In this document: piece after piece, positions 20,429 to 31,010 of the stretch | Numbering within the stretch: the stretch's first letter is position 1 | Layout: each line of letters starts with the position of its first letter | Assembly: GCA_030710605.1 (NCBI GenBank) | Contig: CP092886.1 | Coordinates: 50,646,390-50,710,389 of the forward strand | From: Cordylochernes scorpioides | Lineage: Eukaryota > Arthropoda > Arachnida > Pseudoscorpiones > Chernetidae | Reading direction: 5' to 3' | Length of the DNA: 64,000 nucleotides | The notes under the pieces: generated by a model | The model's database searches: none | Told to the model about the DNA's origin: nothing | Seen by the model: the letters and a program-made list of their open reading frames with translations, nothing else | Translations under genes and position numbers: made by a program

Positions 20429-21084
20429 ACTTTTTCACAATTTTATCATGAATAGAAATATAAATTTATACTCATAGACATAACTAAAGGAAGTTGTACC
20501 TTTTAACATGTATATTGGGATTAAGACAATAACTATGAAAGATATTTGATATACAGAGGCCTTTATTGAAGACACACGAGATAACCTCGTGTGAGTAAAA
20601 TTTCTTCTGAATTCTTCCAAAAAAAAAAAAGACGACCGGCAACATTAAAGACTTTCCACTTCCTTGAGTTTTGTTCATGAGTGTATAAACATAAGGACAA
20701 AAAATATTACAAATGTATATGAAGACATTCTTTTCCTATCTCTTTAAAAAGAAAAAGACGGCATCTGTTTTCTGATGAAATTTCTCTAAATATTGGTACT
20801 GAAACATATAGGAATATGCAATTTTTATCATTATGTGCTTTTTCAAATTTCATTTAAAATGTATCTAAAAGAGAGAAAAATCTTAATCACGCTTTTAATA
20901 AACTATATAGTATGACCTATTCTGATAAGAAACACATTATGAGGAATTTTTGATACAATTAAATTTCACCAAATATTAATCGAAATTTTATACGAGCATG
21001 AGCATTTTTTTACGCTCTGCCATCTATAAAGTTCATGTGAACGTGGCCAGGATATGTCTCTTTTGATTATAATATATTTATATA

Positions 21085-21250
21085 TAATATGATGCACTAG
21101 CGCGCCATCTGTTATCAAAATTCGAAATTATTTTAAAGGAGTAAGATTCTTTTTGAAAATAAACAATTTCTACTGCCCTAACTGCAATGGAAAAATTAAT
21201 GGGAGGGCCTGGCTCATCATTGTTTATTTTCAAAAAGAATCTTACGCCTT
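21085..21250. repeat. Shortened palindromic MITE
   Basis: GTAAGATTCTTTTTGAAAAT and its complement bound 21150-21240. The interior GGGAGGGCCTGGCTCATCA matches the family at 19650-20035. The left end GCGCCATCTGTTATC recurs at 7798-7850. Confidence 0.7.
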
Positions 21251-21308
21251 TAAAATAATTTAGAATATTTATATATGCTAAATATTAAAATATATATTTA
21301 CATTGAAA

Positions 21309-21872
21309 ATAAAAAGAGCATTTCCTGACCGCTCACATTTTAGATGGCAGAGCGCCATCTAATGGAACAAAAATAAACTAAACGTTTATTTAGACTTGTT
21401 CCATAATATTTGGCCAACCCAATTTCTTGATAAACCAGGAAAAGCTAACCACTTTGAGGCTTCCTTAGAAATAAAAAATGGGTATTTAAGGTTAAATTTG
21501 CTTAATTACACTAAACGTGAGGGGAAAAAAACAAGGAAAGAATATTGCCACGTGGAAAATCAGGGAAGACAAACTTCAGGATGAGACAGCAATTTATTTA
21601 AGGAAAGAACAAACTATGAAGGATAAACCAAAGATAAGGAATGAGGGAAATTTACAGAGTAGCAAAATATAAACATAAAAATTATGCTCTGTTAATACTA
21701 GTGTAAATAAATAAATGTTTGTGTAAAATAATAAATACTTCGCTACAATATAAAAAGGTCAAGTGTTGATGGAACAAACCTCAATAAACGTTTAGTTTAT
21801 TTTTGTTCTACTAGATGGCGCTTTGCTGTAAAAAAATGTTCATGTGAGCGGTCAAGAAATGCCCCTTTTATA
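21309..21872. repeat. Element with about 80-bp inverted ends
   Basis: The ends are AGCATTTCCTGACCGCTCAC...GATGGCAGAGCGCCATCTA...AAACTAAACGTTTA (21318-21391) and the inverse at 21785-21868. The interior begins with TTGGCCAACCCAATTTCTTG and AGGAAAAGCTAACCAC. These resemble the interior of the hammerhead family B repeats (TTGGCCAAATACCC...AGAAAAGCTAAGCAC), so it may be a derivative that lost the ribozyme. The interior 62-codon frame is not recognisable. Confidence 0.65.
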
Positions 21873-22239
21873 TATATATTTTTTAAATGAACACCTGGCC
21901 TTTTTTATATATTTTCATTATTTTTCACATATATTTATATGTTTTATTTTGAATATTATAAAAATAATTTACCTCAAAATATATTTAAAATAAATAATTT
22001 TGCTGTTGTTTCAGGGGGAAAATGTCGGTGTCTTGGACAAACAATTAAAAGCAAAATAGTTCTAAATCTCTTTGTCCCCCTTCAACACTGATAAATATAT
22101 AAACACCCTGGCTCATCTGCAATGAACCCTCTACATTCCACTAATGCTAAATAACAGAATATTTAAAAGAAATTCTCAATAATTCAGAGATATAATGAAA
22201 ATATGCATCTGGACTTCACGTATAAATATATTAATTTAT

Positions 22240-22570
22240 TGAGAAAAATGCAACTCCTGATCGTGCAAATAAAAATTGCTGATGGCTTGTGCCATCTGTC
22301 GGAATAAATATCAACTAATCGCTGATTTATATTTATTCCAGAATTGGCCAAATACCCATTTTTGATTAATCAAGAAAAGCTAAGCACGTACGCGTCTCGG
22401 GCTGTTGGCCCTGATCAGCGTGGTACAAGCTGTACCTCAAAGACCAAACACTAGTCTTTCAGGCATCCTGAAAAATCATAAAATGGGTATTTATCAGCAA
22501 CTTTTATTTTCAAGATCAGGACATGCCTTTTTCATAATTTATCTACCTGATTACAGTACAATATCACTTT
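22240..22570 (-). repeat. Hammerhead repeat family B, copy
   Basis: Reverse-oriented relative of 60790-61160. Both contain GCTGATGGCTTG(T/C)GCCATCT, AATTGGCCAAATACCCAT, TTAATCAAGA, the hammerhead segment, CAAGCTGTACCTCAA and CCTGAAAAATCAT. A second GCAACTTTTATTTTCAAGAT end occurs at the right. No protein coding. Confidence 0.8.
22386..22426 (-). ncRNA. Hammerhead ribozyme-like motif, family B, mutated
   Basis: Minus strand: GTACCACG, CTGATCA (consensus CUGAUGA with one change; 22412-22418), perfect stem II GGGC-CAACA-GCCC, GAGA (from GAAA), palindromic CGCG, UA cleavage dinucleotide, CGTGC. Two core substitutions make cleavage unlikely, but the layout equals the intact copy at 60928-60969. 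Confidence 0.6.
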
Positions 22571-23690
22571 TTTGTACCATTTTTTAAATATTAATATACT
22601 ACAAATAAAAATATATTGAGCTCTATTCTATCTCATAAATTTTATATTTATAAAATAAAGGTATGTCCACTTCTCTGTGTTCCACTACCACACATGACAA
22701 ATACTCCCTCAATCATTAGGACGATATCTGGCACCCTGTCGGGCAGTTGAGATCTGCGTAGAATGGAAGACTACGCAGGATGATTGAAGGATCCAGTTCA
22801 GATATAAATTGCGCTACAGTGAGCAGAGGGATTGGGAGAGAGCATTTCATGGCGCAGAGATCAGGTGCTGGCTTGAGTCGATATTTCAGGAAGAGGTCCG
22901 GCAGCATGACTGCATTAAAGATAACCGCCTCGATTTTGAAAAGGCTGTTTTATACCATCAAGATGGATTAAAACTATCATAATTCTGGGCGTATCGTTAT
23001 GTCGCCTTACCGCTGACTTTCAGGAAAACATTTTTCTAGGACCAAGACCTCTTCATTCCCTTCTCTGCCTCACTTTAACGGTGCTTATTGAATGATTAAA
23101 GGCGATATAGAGGTATGATTAGGTTGGTAAACACAATATATTACATATATGTGCTAATATTTTAATGAGCAGGGGCAAATTATGGACATTCAAATATCAA
23201 TATTTTATATGATTTTTGAAAAATAGAAAATACGCCATTGTTCAACCCTTTTAACACTTGGTGGCACCACAAATTCGAACAATCTATAGGCACAATTGCG
23301 CAACTAACGAAAGATTTATTTAATCTTTCAAAATACTGATTTTAATAATCATGAAATTATCCAGGAACATTTTTATTAACCCATGCACCTGGAGCGTACA
23401 ATATCCAGGTATGTAGTTCAAGACGTTTTGGGAAGTTCAAGATTTTCAAACTACTTAAAAATAACATTTTACGATTTTAGAAACGAATTGATTGTTATGC
23501 AACTGATTGACACTACTATCTCAAGGTTTTACCATATATACATCATTTCAATTGTTGCTAGATATAAAACCTCATCTTACACCTAATTAACAATAAAATA
23601 AAAAATCCCTTTCCATATATATTTTTCTCAATCTTCAAACATCTTTTTATATATAGTTCCTTTAGATATTTTTATAAAGAGAGAGAGAGA
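22571..23690. other. No identified gene; GC-richer patch 22690-22980
   Basis: A 63-codon frame runs on each strand over 22716-22971. The higher GC and lack of AT runs suggest an old transposon coding fragment, but I recognise no motif. The rest is AT-rich. Confidence 0.35.
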
Positions 23691-23698
23691 GAGAGAGA
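23679..23698 (+). repeat. GA microsatellite
   Basis: Ten GA units, directly next to the 3' end of the LINE fragment that follows. Confidence 0.85.
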
Positions 23699-23719
23699 AT
23701 TGACAATTAATATACTTTT

Positions 23720-25029
23720 ATTGACATCTTGTCAATACAGTTCAAAGTCCACAGTCCGCACTATTTAGGTAACGATAAGAAATGTACCATGATGGTGATT
23801 CTGGTTATAAAACCAAAAAATAAAATATATGTTATGTACATGCCGCCTCAGCCACCGCGGCAGAACTTGATGGAAAATCGCCAGCAGGTCTCCAGCGATA
23901 CCACGTATTTCGCGATCTATGAAGAAACCGTGGATGCAGGACCGGACTAGTAGCAATGGGCCATCGACAGGTCGCTGGAGCCGCAGGCGATACAGATGGG
24001 CTAGCTCGACGACGGGTGCCCCTGATGAGGCAGGGCCAGCCGCAGAGCGATGTTCGCTGTATAGCTCCCGAAGGAGCAGCGCCGGAGATACCACGAGATG
24101 GGAACGGTAGCCAGGCGGGGACGCTCCAACATGCAACACGCAGCACCACGGCTTCCTCCAGGCTCCTCTCCTGATGCGAACTCCCCGCGTTTTCCGCCAC
24201 CAGACGCCGGCAGAATGGACCAAGGGCGGCTGCATCGTCGCAGTTGCTCCTAGTCAGCCTGGTGGTGAGCAACGGAGCAGAGCCCGCCAGATCGCGAAGG
24301 CATACTCCTCTCCACCTTGAGGGAGCCCGAAGCCCGACTCCATCAGCCATGAGTAGACATTCTTTCCTCCTGCTCGGCATTCAGCCTGAACTCCCTTGAA
24401 GCAGGCGAGTTGGAGTTGCATCCTTACATCCAGCAGCCCTAAGCCACCGACGGACACAGGGCGGGCTAGTAGACTTTCTGGGAGCCAAGCGGCTCGATGG
24501 GAAGACTCCCAGACGAACCGCGTGAGCCTGGCCTGTAGTTTGGCGATAGTTGAGTCGCCGGGCAGGTAGCCGTGCAGATGGTGGAGCACTGCTGATAGTA
24601 CCAGCGAGTTGGCCGCTCTCGCTCGCCCGACAAGGGAAAGCCACAGACGTATGGGGACCATCTAGTCATCTAGACCATCTGTTCATCCCGCGTTGGGATA
24701 TGATTGCCTACACGATCTTTTCCCGCTTCATATCAGCTGTCTCGGTATCCTTGAATACGGTGTTAGGGAGCTGTTTAAGTATCTCATTCAGTTGTTTGAA
24801 ACCTTTAGATCCTGTTCCAGTTGATTATTCCTCCTTGCCTAGAGGATTGGTTTTCATTGGAACCTGGGATCCAGGGGCTAGGGTCAAGATAAGAGCGGCA
24901 ATGTTGGTCAGGCTCCCTTTGCTTGATGTAGCCACTTCTGCCGCCACTGTTAGAGCTTCGGCACCGCTGGTTATGTTGGCAGGGGTTTTCACGAGAACAG
25001 GTTCTTCGGTCGGTGTCTCCACAGTTTAA
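23720..25029 (-). pseudogene. LINE deletion derivative (ORF1 start fused to ORF2 end)
   Basis: Minus strand. A 65-codon frame from 25022 (METPTEEPV...) resembles the N-terminus of a Tx1/L1-like ORF1. It is followed near 24660 by sequence belonging to the post-RT part of ORF2 (VGRARAANSLVLSAVLHHLHGY, LPGDSTIAK, LARPVSVGGLGLLD). The ORF2 end is then broken over two frames to 23765. Everything between (rest of ORF1, endonuclease, RT) is missing. The GC content of about 58% contrasts sharply with the AT-rich flanks. The copy overlaps in type with the neighbour at 25030-27260, in the same orientation. Confidence 0.7.
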
Positions 25030-27260
25030 TCATAGCTAAATGCAGCAGGTGTAGTTGCAGTAGGACCCGACGAGAGCGATGTTTAGGTGGAAGAAGGGAG
25101 AGATCTATGCTGGGAGGTAAATTGTCGAGTGGAGCGCTCCTCCATATCCCTCCTGGGGCATCTGGCACGCCGATGTTCTTGGCGGTAGCACTTGCTGCAT
25201 TTGGCGCCATAAGAAATGTACGCTGGCGTGTTTCACCCTTGGACTTGATCTTCAATTTCATCGGGAGCTGGTGGATATTAAGGCCTTCATTCATGAAGAT
25301 GAAGGCTTTCCATGAGATGGGGATGCTGACTTTGGGAAGCCACCGGCCCAGCAGCTGGGTGATGGGCAGTGCAGCCAGGCGTGGACGCTTCAGCATGCGG
25401 CAGGTAGTGCGAGTGGCTAAGCGCTTGAAGACGGTGTCCGTCCCGCGCAGCACGATGGCTTTCTCAATGCTGTCAACCCGGTGGGTGTAGTGACAATTCT
25501 GATCCACGAGCCGGCTACAAAAGGAGGTCAGTGCCACGACGTCAGCAAGGGCGGCGCGGGTGTTGTGCAGAGGGAGGGATGAGGAGCTGGTGATCTCACC
25601 AATGTGCACCCCCGCCCACCACGGTGCGACCAAAATATCTTAAGGCCGAAAAAACCTAGATTCTCCGATGATGTGGAGATCTTGGAGTTGATGTAGCGGC
25701 AGCACCCGGTGATCAAGTGCTAACATTTTCTAGACGACTCCCAGAGCTTGAGGAGCCTGCTGCGTCTAGGTGGATGCAATATCCCAGATGGTGGAGTCAG
25801 CCACGTTCCACTCACAGCGAGCCAAGAGTGGGCGTTGAGGCTTCCACGCAGCGTGGCCTGCACGCCCTTCAAACAAGCTAGTTGAATATGCGTCAAGGAG
25901 CCCGAAGTCGCCCACCGAGACTGGTCTTGCAAGGACGCCGCCCGGCAGCCAGGCAGTACGATGAGGCCCCCAGACAAAGCGCACTAGCCGAGCTAGTTGG
26001 CTATGGCTGAGTCTATGGGAAGGTAACCGTGAAAATGATGCACCATGGCGGATAACACCAATGAGTTGGCTGCTCTCGCCCGCCCAACTAGAGAGAAGTC
26101 GCGAACAAGAGAAGACCACTTTGCGCGCAGCAAGATGATGTCATCAGCGTAGGCCAGGACGTTTTAAGGGCCCAGAAACTGCTCCAGGTGATGAAGGAGG
26201 GGACCCGTGACAAGGCTGAAGAATGCGGCGCTGGCGGCGCTACCTTGTTTGAGACCATTGAGATGAAAGGTGTGGGTGAAGAAGTCATTGATTCGGACTA
26301 ATGCGTCGGCCCCGGCGTAGAGAGGAAGAAACCACCCCATGAAGGCCAGGGGCATCCGGATGTAAATCATCAGGGACATCAGAAAGCTCCGGTCCAAGGT
26401 GTCAATGTCTGATTCTAGAGAGGTCGGTGGACATGACAGGTAGGGGTGAACGATTCTTTGAGGCTGAGGCGACCTCGTTAGATACACACGCTATGTTATA
26501 GTAGGAGGATCGGCTTGGAACGCCGTTTCGGTACGCGACATTTCGGCACAAGGCGAGGAAGATGAGGCTGCAATCTCGCAAGGAGGACGCTGCTGAGGAT
26601 TCTGTAGTCAGAGTGGTCCGAGAGTCTGTAGTGGAGGGTCCAGTATTGTTGACATGGTCGGAGTCTTGAAGTAATAAGAATCCTCTCCAGACGATCGACC
26701 TCTACATGACTTCCGCAACTGGCGACCCTAGTTAGGAATTTGCGCGGCGTCGAATGGGGCGGTGGAGTCGACGAGGTTGGCTAGGCCCAGAAGTTCCGTA
26801 AGGGCCTCAATGGACCCCGAGGTGATTTCTGTGGCAGATTCCTCATAGTTTTTGAGGTCGCCGAGGACCCACGCATCTTCATGACTGCAATGGTCTGCAG
26901 CTGCTGGAGCCGCTCGCAAGGAGCATGAGCAAGATAGCAATTGATGAACGTAGCCGTTTGATTATTGAGCTTTAATTTGACTATGGCTTATGTTGCCCGG
27001 CCACAGGACGCTCTGGCAGAGGAAGGAGACGCCCGGCTTAAAGAGACAAGCAAGGCCGGATTTTCTGGCAGCAGCTGGTGGAACGACGACGGCGCTGTAG
27101 CCGTAGCAGAGGGCATCAACTTCGTCCAGAGCCGAGGTGTTAGTCTCCTGAATGAAGGTGATGTCAACCATGTGTTGTTTGTTTAAAAAACAACACAGCT
27201 CAATGCTCAATTACGAGCGGCTTGTCCGCGCACATTCATAGAAGCAACGCGGAAGCTCAT
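25030..27260 (-). pseudogene. LINE ORF2 (endonuclease-RT) with deletions
   Basis: Minus strand. Near 27240-26962 lies the start of an apurinic-type endonuclease (FLNKQHMVDITFIQET, then ...YGYSAVV). Around 26500-26160 are RT blocks, including LKQGSAASAAFFSLVTGP, and the catalytic AYADDIILL at about 26125-26160. Directly after it the frame jumps to SLVGRARAANSLVLSAMVHHFHGY (thumb region), so the segment between is deleted. The ORF2 C-terminus is the 214-residue frame 24989-25633. It belongs to a Tx1/L1-like family (inference from the endonuclease and the LVGRARxANSLVL block). Several stops and shifts; inactive. Confidence 0.72.
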
Positions 27261-27690
27261 TGCGTGTATTTTGTCTTACTAGGGATGTCGGCCAGTCTTT
27301 TATAGGGGCTACATTTGGATGTTCCCAGACCCTCTATCAGCTTGTTGGCAATTTCGTGCAGGCTGGCCGTTTGTTTTTGTTCGGATTCCCTAGGAAGTCT
27401 CTGAGGGAAGAGAGGGAGGTTATAGCCTTCATGATGTTTTCTTTCGGCAAGTTGCTTATCAATTTGTTGTAACGAGAACAATTGTAGCGACAGCAAGTTA
27501 TAGTTTCGTATGCACATTTTATTTTGATTTTTAGCATTCATTATCCAATATTTTCTTCCCAAAGCTGAGCAAATCAAATTGACGCTTCCGTGTAAGGTTT
27601 TACATGTGCATCTTGAATAATCAATTGGGTAAGTCTTCCTGTAGCTGTCAATAAGACTGAATATTTCTGCTCATACGATAGAGTAAGGTC
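27257..27690 (-). other. Unassigned frame upstream of LINE ORF2
   Basis: A 106-codon minus-strand frame (27257-27577) ends next to the LINE endonuclease start. It could be the tail of ORF1 or chance. No zinc knuckle or other motif is visible. Confidence 0.3.
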
Positions 27691-27962
27691 CATTTGAGTC
27701 TGCTACTGGTGATTCCTGAATCATCAAAAAATGGATTTAACGAATGGCTTTTATTTTTGTTTCCACAATGCCAATTTTTAATAACCTCTTCAGTTTTTGA
27801 CCCACTCTTGCCAACATCGTCTAAAAGCCTATCACTTCACACAGATGTCACACGATTTGTTGAATTGGCCAACCAGCCTCTTTTAATCTATTGCCGCGAC
27901 CTCTTTCAAACTCTGACATATGTCCGTAATGAGCCTGAAGCTTTAGGTGAAGCATTGATACA
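27690..27962 (-). pseudogene. Tc1-like transposase N-terminal remnant
   Basis: Minus strand, near 27900, reads MSEFERGRGNRLKEAGWPIQQI, cut here to its key part LKEAGWPIQQIV. This is the first helix-turn-helix of a Tc1-like transposase. After a frameshift RRCWQEWVK follows, the usual next block. Stops occur soon after. Different from the intact element at 17.5 kb, which opens with MPGHRKRRQ. Confidence 0.55.
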
Positions 27963-28854
27963 GTAGAAATAGGCTTATTGTAAAATATTTAACCAAAAAT
28001 TTGAAAATCATTTAATGCTGTGCCAAATATTGAGTCTAAAATACTCTTGATGGATGTGCAATTCAGATGCATTAGAACTCTTGCTTTGCATAAATTGGTC
28101 ACCAAATTTTATTCGTTTGCATATTTTATCAAAACGTCTTTGTATACATATTTTATATAAATAGGACAACTCCTTGGTGCGATGGGCCAACAGGCATAGC
28201 AAGTTGGTCTCAATCCCAGCATATCCGCACATGCAAGGCACACTAGGGTTTTGTGGCAATTGATGATGATACAATTGCCTGGCTTTTGATCACAAATGTA
28301 ACTCAATAATTTAAATTTCAAACTGATTTTTATGCATTTTTAAAAATTACATCAGCACTCAACCTCTAACCGCCATTTACCATATATATTTATATATTCT
28401 TCTCTTCTTTCTCTTATTTTTCTTTTATTTTGATCATATAATGTATATATTCTTATCTCTTCTCTCTTATTACTTTAATAAAAGTAATTAAGGGGTCTTT
28501 TGTTACTTTTAGGGGAATATTTTAAATTTTATTAATACAATATAACACCTCTTTATACCAAACCCCAATAAGACTGAACCTTTGGTTCATCATAGCCATA
28601 GTTCAATATTATAAAATAAAAATGGCTATTATTTTCAGTTAATTATAAGGGAAGGTTTTCTACATCCTCAGTTCGCTTAATCGGATTTTACTGTATTTTT
28701 TTATTGCTTATTTATCTGGATATAAAATCAACAATCTAAATCACAATTTGTGTATACTTTCTAATTTAGTTTTCTAGTCAGATTGTGGTAAACAATGCTC
28801 TTAAAGTAACATCAACAATAATGCAAACCTTAATGTTTATATGAATATATATAT
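27963..28854. other. No assigned gene
   Basis: Two overlapping minus-strand frames (28008-28321), rich in Cys and His, may be a frameshifted LINE RNase H or zinc segment, but the resemblance is too weak to name. From 28380 on it is AT-rich. Confidence 0.3.
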
Positions 28855-29520
28855 ACTAGACGAATGACCCGGGCAACGCCCGGGTTTACCCGATTAAATG
28901 TTTTATTCAAACACTATTCGTTACAATTATAAATTGGCGCCGTGGATGTCACTCTTGTGAAACGTCCCGCTCCAAACTTTACAGTCAGATTAGTTACGAT
29001 ATAAATCTTCAAATCGAGCGAGCGTCTATAAATATTTCGATTTAGATCAAGTATTCTAATTAGTAAGCGAACTATTATTAATAAAATTTTGAAAGGATTT
29101 CGATTTTAAACGTATTTATAACCTTGATAGAGGGCGCTGTTCGTGAGCTAAGTAGAATAATTTGAATATATAGTTTTAATATTTAATTTATATATAATTT
29201 AAAATAACCTATCGTTGTCCTAGGTAGCCTAGTGGTCATGGCATCTGCCCGGTAAGCAGAAGGTCGTGGGTTCGATTCCCATCCCTTGACACTTTTTTTA
29301 TTTTATCCATTCTGACCAAAGTCTATCCGTGAACTTCACACAGTGAACTTCACACAGACAGAATAAGGCAATTATATAAGTAGATAATAATTATTATTAT
29401 CATTAGATAATGATCATAATGATGATGCGCGCGTTGATGACCAAAATTTATCCGTGAACTTCACACAGTGAACTTCACACAGACAAAATAAGGCAATTAT
29501 ATAAGTAATAATAAGTAGAT
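28855..29520 (+). mobile_element. SINE-like element with tRNA-like segment
   Basis: Begins ACTAGACGAATGACCCGGGC with a CCCGGGCAACGCCCGGG hairpin, a head type shared with the element at 31011. It contains the tRNA-like segment 29217-29290 and ends in two copies of a segment running from GACCAAA..TATCCGTGAAC through AAGGCAATTATATAAGTA (29319-29381 and 29440-29504). No coding capacity. A partial copy of its early part lies at 16440-16503. Confidence 0.6.
29217..29290 (+). tRNA. tRNA-derived sequence (degenerate)
   Basis: A Pol III-type box A (TAGCCTAGTGG) and box B (GGTTCGATTCC) are present. The anticodon arm TCTGC-CCGGTAA-GCAGA and T arm GTGGG-TTCGATT-CCCAT are intact. The loop puts GGT in the anticodon position, but with C instead of the universal U33. 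The acceptor arm pairs at only 4 of 7 positions. This suggests a SINE promoter or tRNA pseudogene, not a working tRNA. A T run follows within a few bases (Pol III stop). Confidence 0.65.
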
Positions 29521-30000
29521 TGTATCAATTTTATTCTGTACTTTCTCGATTATGAAATGTTAAAGTTGAGTGTTGTTCACTCATGCTGAATTAGCTCAGA
29601 GGCATTCAGCCAATTAAAAATTTTGATATGTAGTAGAACTACCCTGTAAAAGACACCTAATTGCAGAGCCAAAGTGTCCTTTAGGGAGAGGTGTCCTCTT
29701 ACCGGAGAGTTGCTAAATTGTAAAATGGTAATTTTGCAACTGAAAACTGTCCTTTGTGCAGAGGTGTCCGCTAAAGAGAGGTTCTACTGTATATATGCTT
29801 TTTTTTCAATCTCTCTCCAATATATCACTTTTTATTATAAATAAATTAATTTTTTATAGTTTATGTGCTCAGCATGCAAATATTCATGTAAAAAAGATAC
29901 CTCCAGTTTCAAAAACTATCAAACCAACTAATTTTTTAATCTCTGTGCATTAGAACAGAATCAGGAGACAATATACACACACAAGAGCTTTGCCAAATGC
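29521..30000. other. No gene seen
   Basis: AT-rich. TTGCAGAGCCAAAGTGTCCT and GCAGAGGTGTCC-type phrases (29660-29790) resemble GAGAGGACACTCTC...AAAGGACACT at 36190-36310, so an unclassified repeat is likely. Confidence 0.4.
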
Positions 30001-30014
30001 AGACAAAACTATCT

Positions 30015-30056
30015 GTATACTATAGTTTTGAGCCACGGCCCTCACCAGTGCATGGG
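30015..30056 (-). ncRNA. Hammerhead-like motif, strongly decayed
   Basis: Minus strand: CTGGTGA (30042-30048) for CUGAUGA, GGGCCGTGGCTC stem II region, AAAA for GAAA, CTATAG, then UA and TACAG. It is recognised by its order and by similarity to 12746 and 34098, not by conserved function. Confidence 0.45.
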
Positions 30057-30074
30057 TGACTTGAATTTTGCAAC

Positions 30075-31010
30075 ACCCTATAGGATGATACATGAAATTG
30101 GTCTAAATTTCCAAAAATATTCAGCTGTTTTGGCATATTCTATTATATAATTATGTGCATATTCCACAGAGTTTTATCATAAATGCAGTTTTGACTAATT
30201 TTAAATTGGAGAAGTACCCACATTTTGCATATTAGTAACATTCTACTGTAATATTACCATTCTGTACATTAAATTAACCCTCATCTAAAAAAATATATTT
30301 TTGGCATATTTGGCCGATTTCATGACAGGTCCTCTTGAAGGTTTCAAAATTGAAGCTGCACCATTACTAAAAAAATAATTATGCCTGCATCATGAAAAAG
30401 GTTGGTGGGGGAATGATATAAACTGTCTGTTTTTGGTAGCCACGACCCTAGGATCGAATTCTGCATTAGAAACTTTTTCTGAAGAAAGGTTTTCACCAAT
30501 CGCCTTCGATTCTTGCAAAATTCCAACCCCACAAGTGAGTTCAGGATATAGCACATTAGTAAGAGCAAAATGTTAAACTGCTTCATATATGTGTAGACAT
30601 GTGCTGCACTTACATTTAAATTTACCCACCACTACTATCATGACCTGTCTACCTGTACTCGGGATAGTTTTTCAAAATAGGTACAGACATTGGTTTAAGT
30701 CTGAATTGGCCAAAGCTAGTTTTGTGACCATTCTTTCATCCAATCTGTTGGTAATGCACAAGTGTGTTAAACAAAATGCAAAATATTTTATAAATTTTAT
30801 ATTTTTAAAGGTGTCTTTGTTAATACATATATATATATACAGGCTATTACATATGGAAATAGAATTCATTCAGAAGAAGGCTAGTTAACATTTTTGGTCT
30901 GCCACTGCCTGAGGGATATTCAGACGGGATCTCTTCTAGAACTACTTAATTTGTTCCTATTATTCATTGTGATTTTAAAATGAAAAATAATATATATATA
31001 TATATATATT
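30075..31010. other. No assigned gene
   Basis: AT-rich with short chance frames. TTGGCCAAAGCTAGTTTTG at 30706 resembles the TTTGCCAAAGCTGGTGTTG phrase of the hammerhead repeats, so a worn copy is possible. Confidence 0.4.

Noticed and set aside
24020-24045. CCCTGATGAGGCAGGGCC as a hammerhead core
   Set aside because: It lies in the GC-rich LINE fragment, with no GAAA and no stem I pairing.
29217-29290. Functional tRNA-Thr gene
   Set aside because: Acceptor arm pairs at only four of seven positions and U33 is C; it sits inside a SINE-like repeat.
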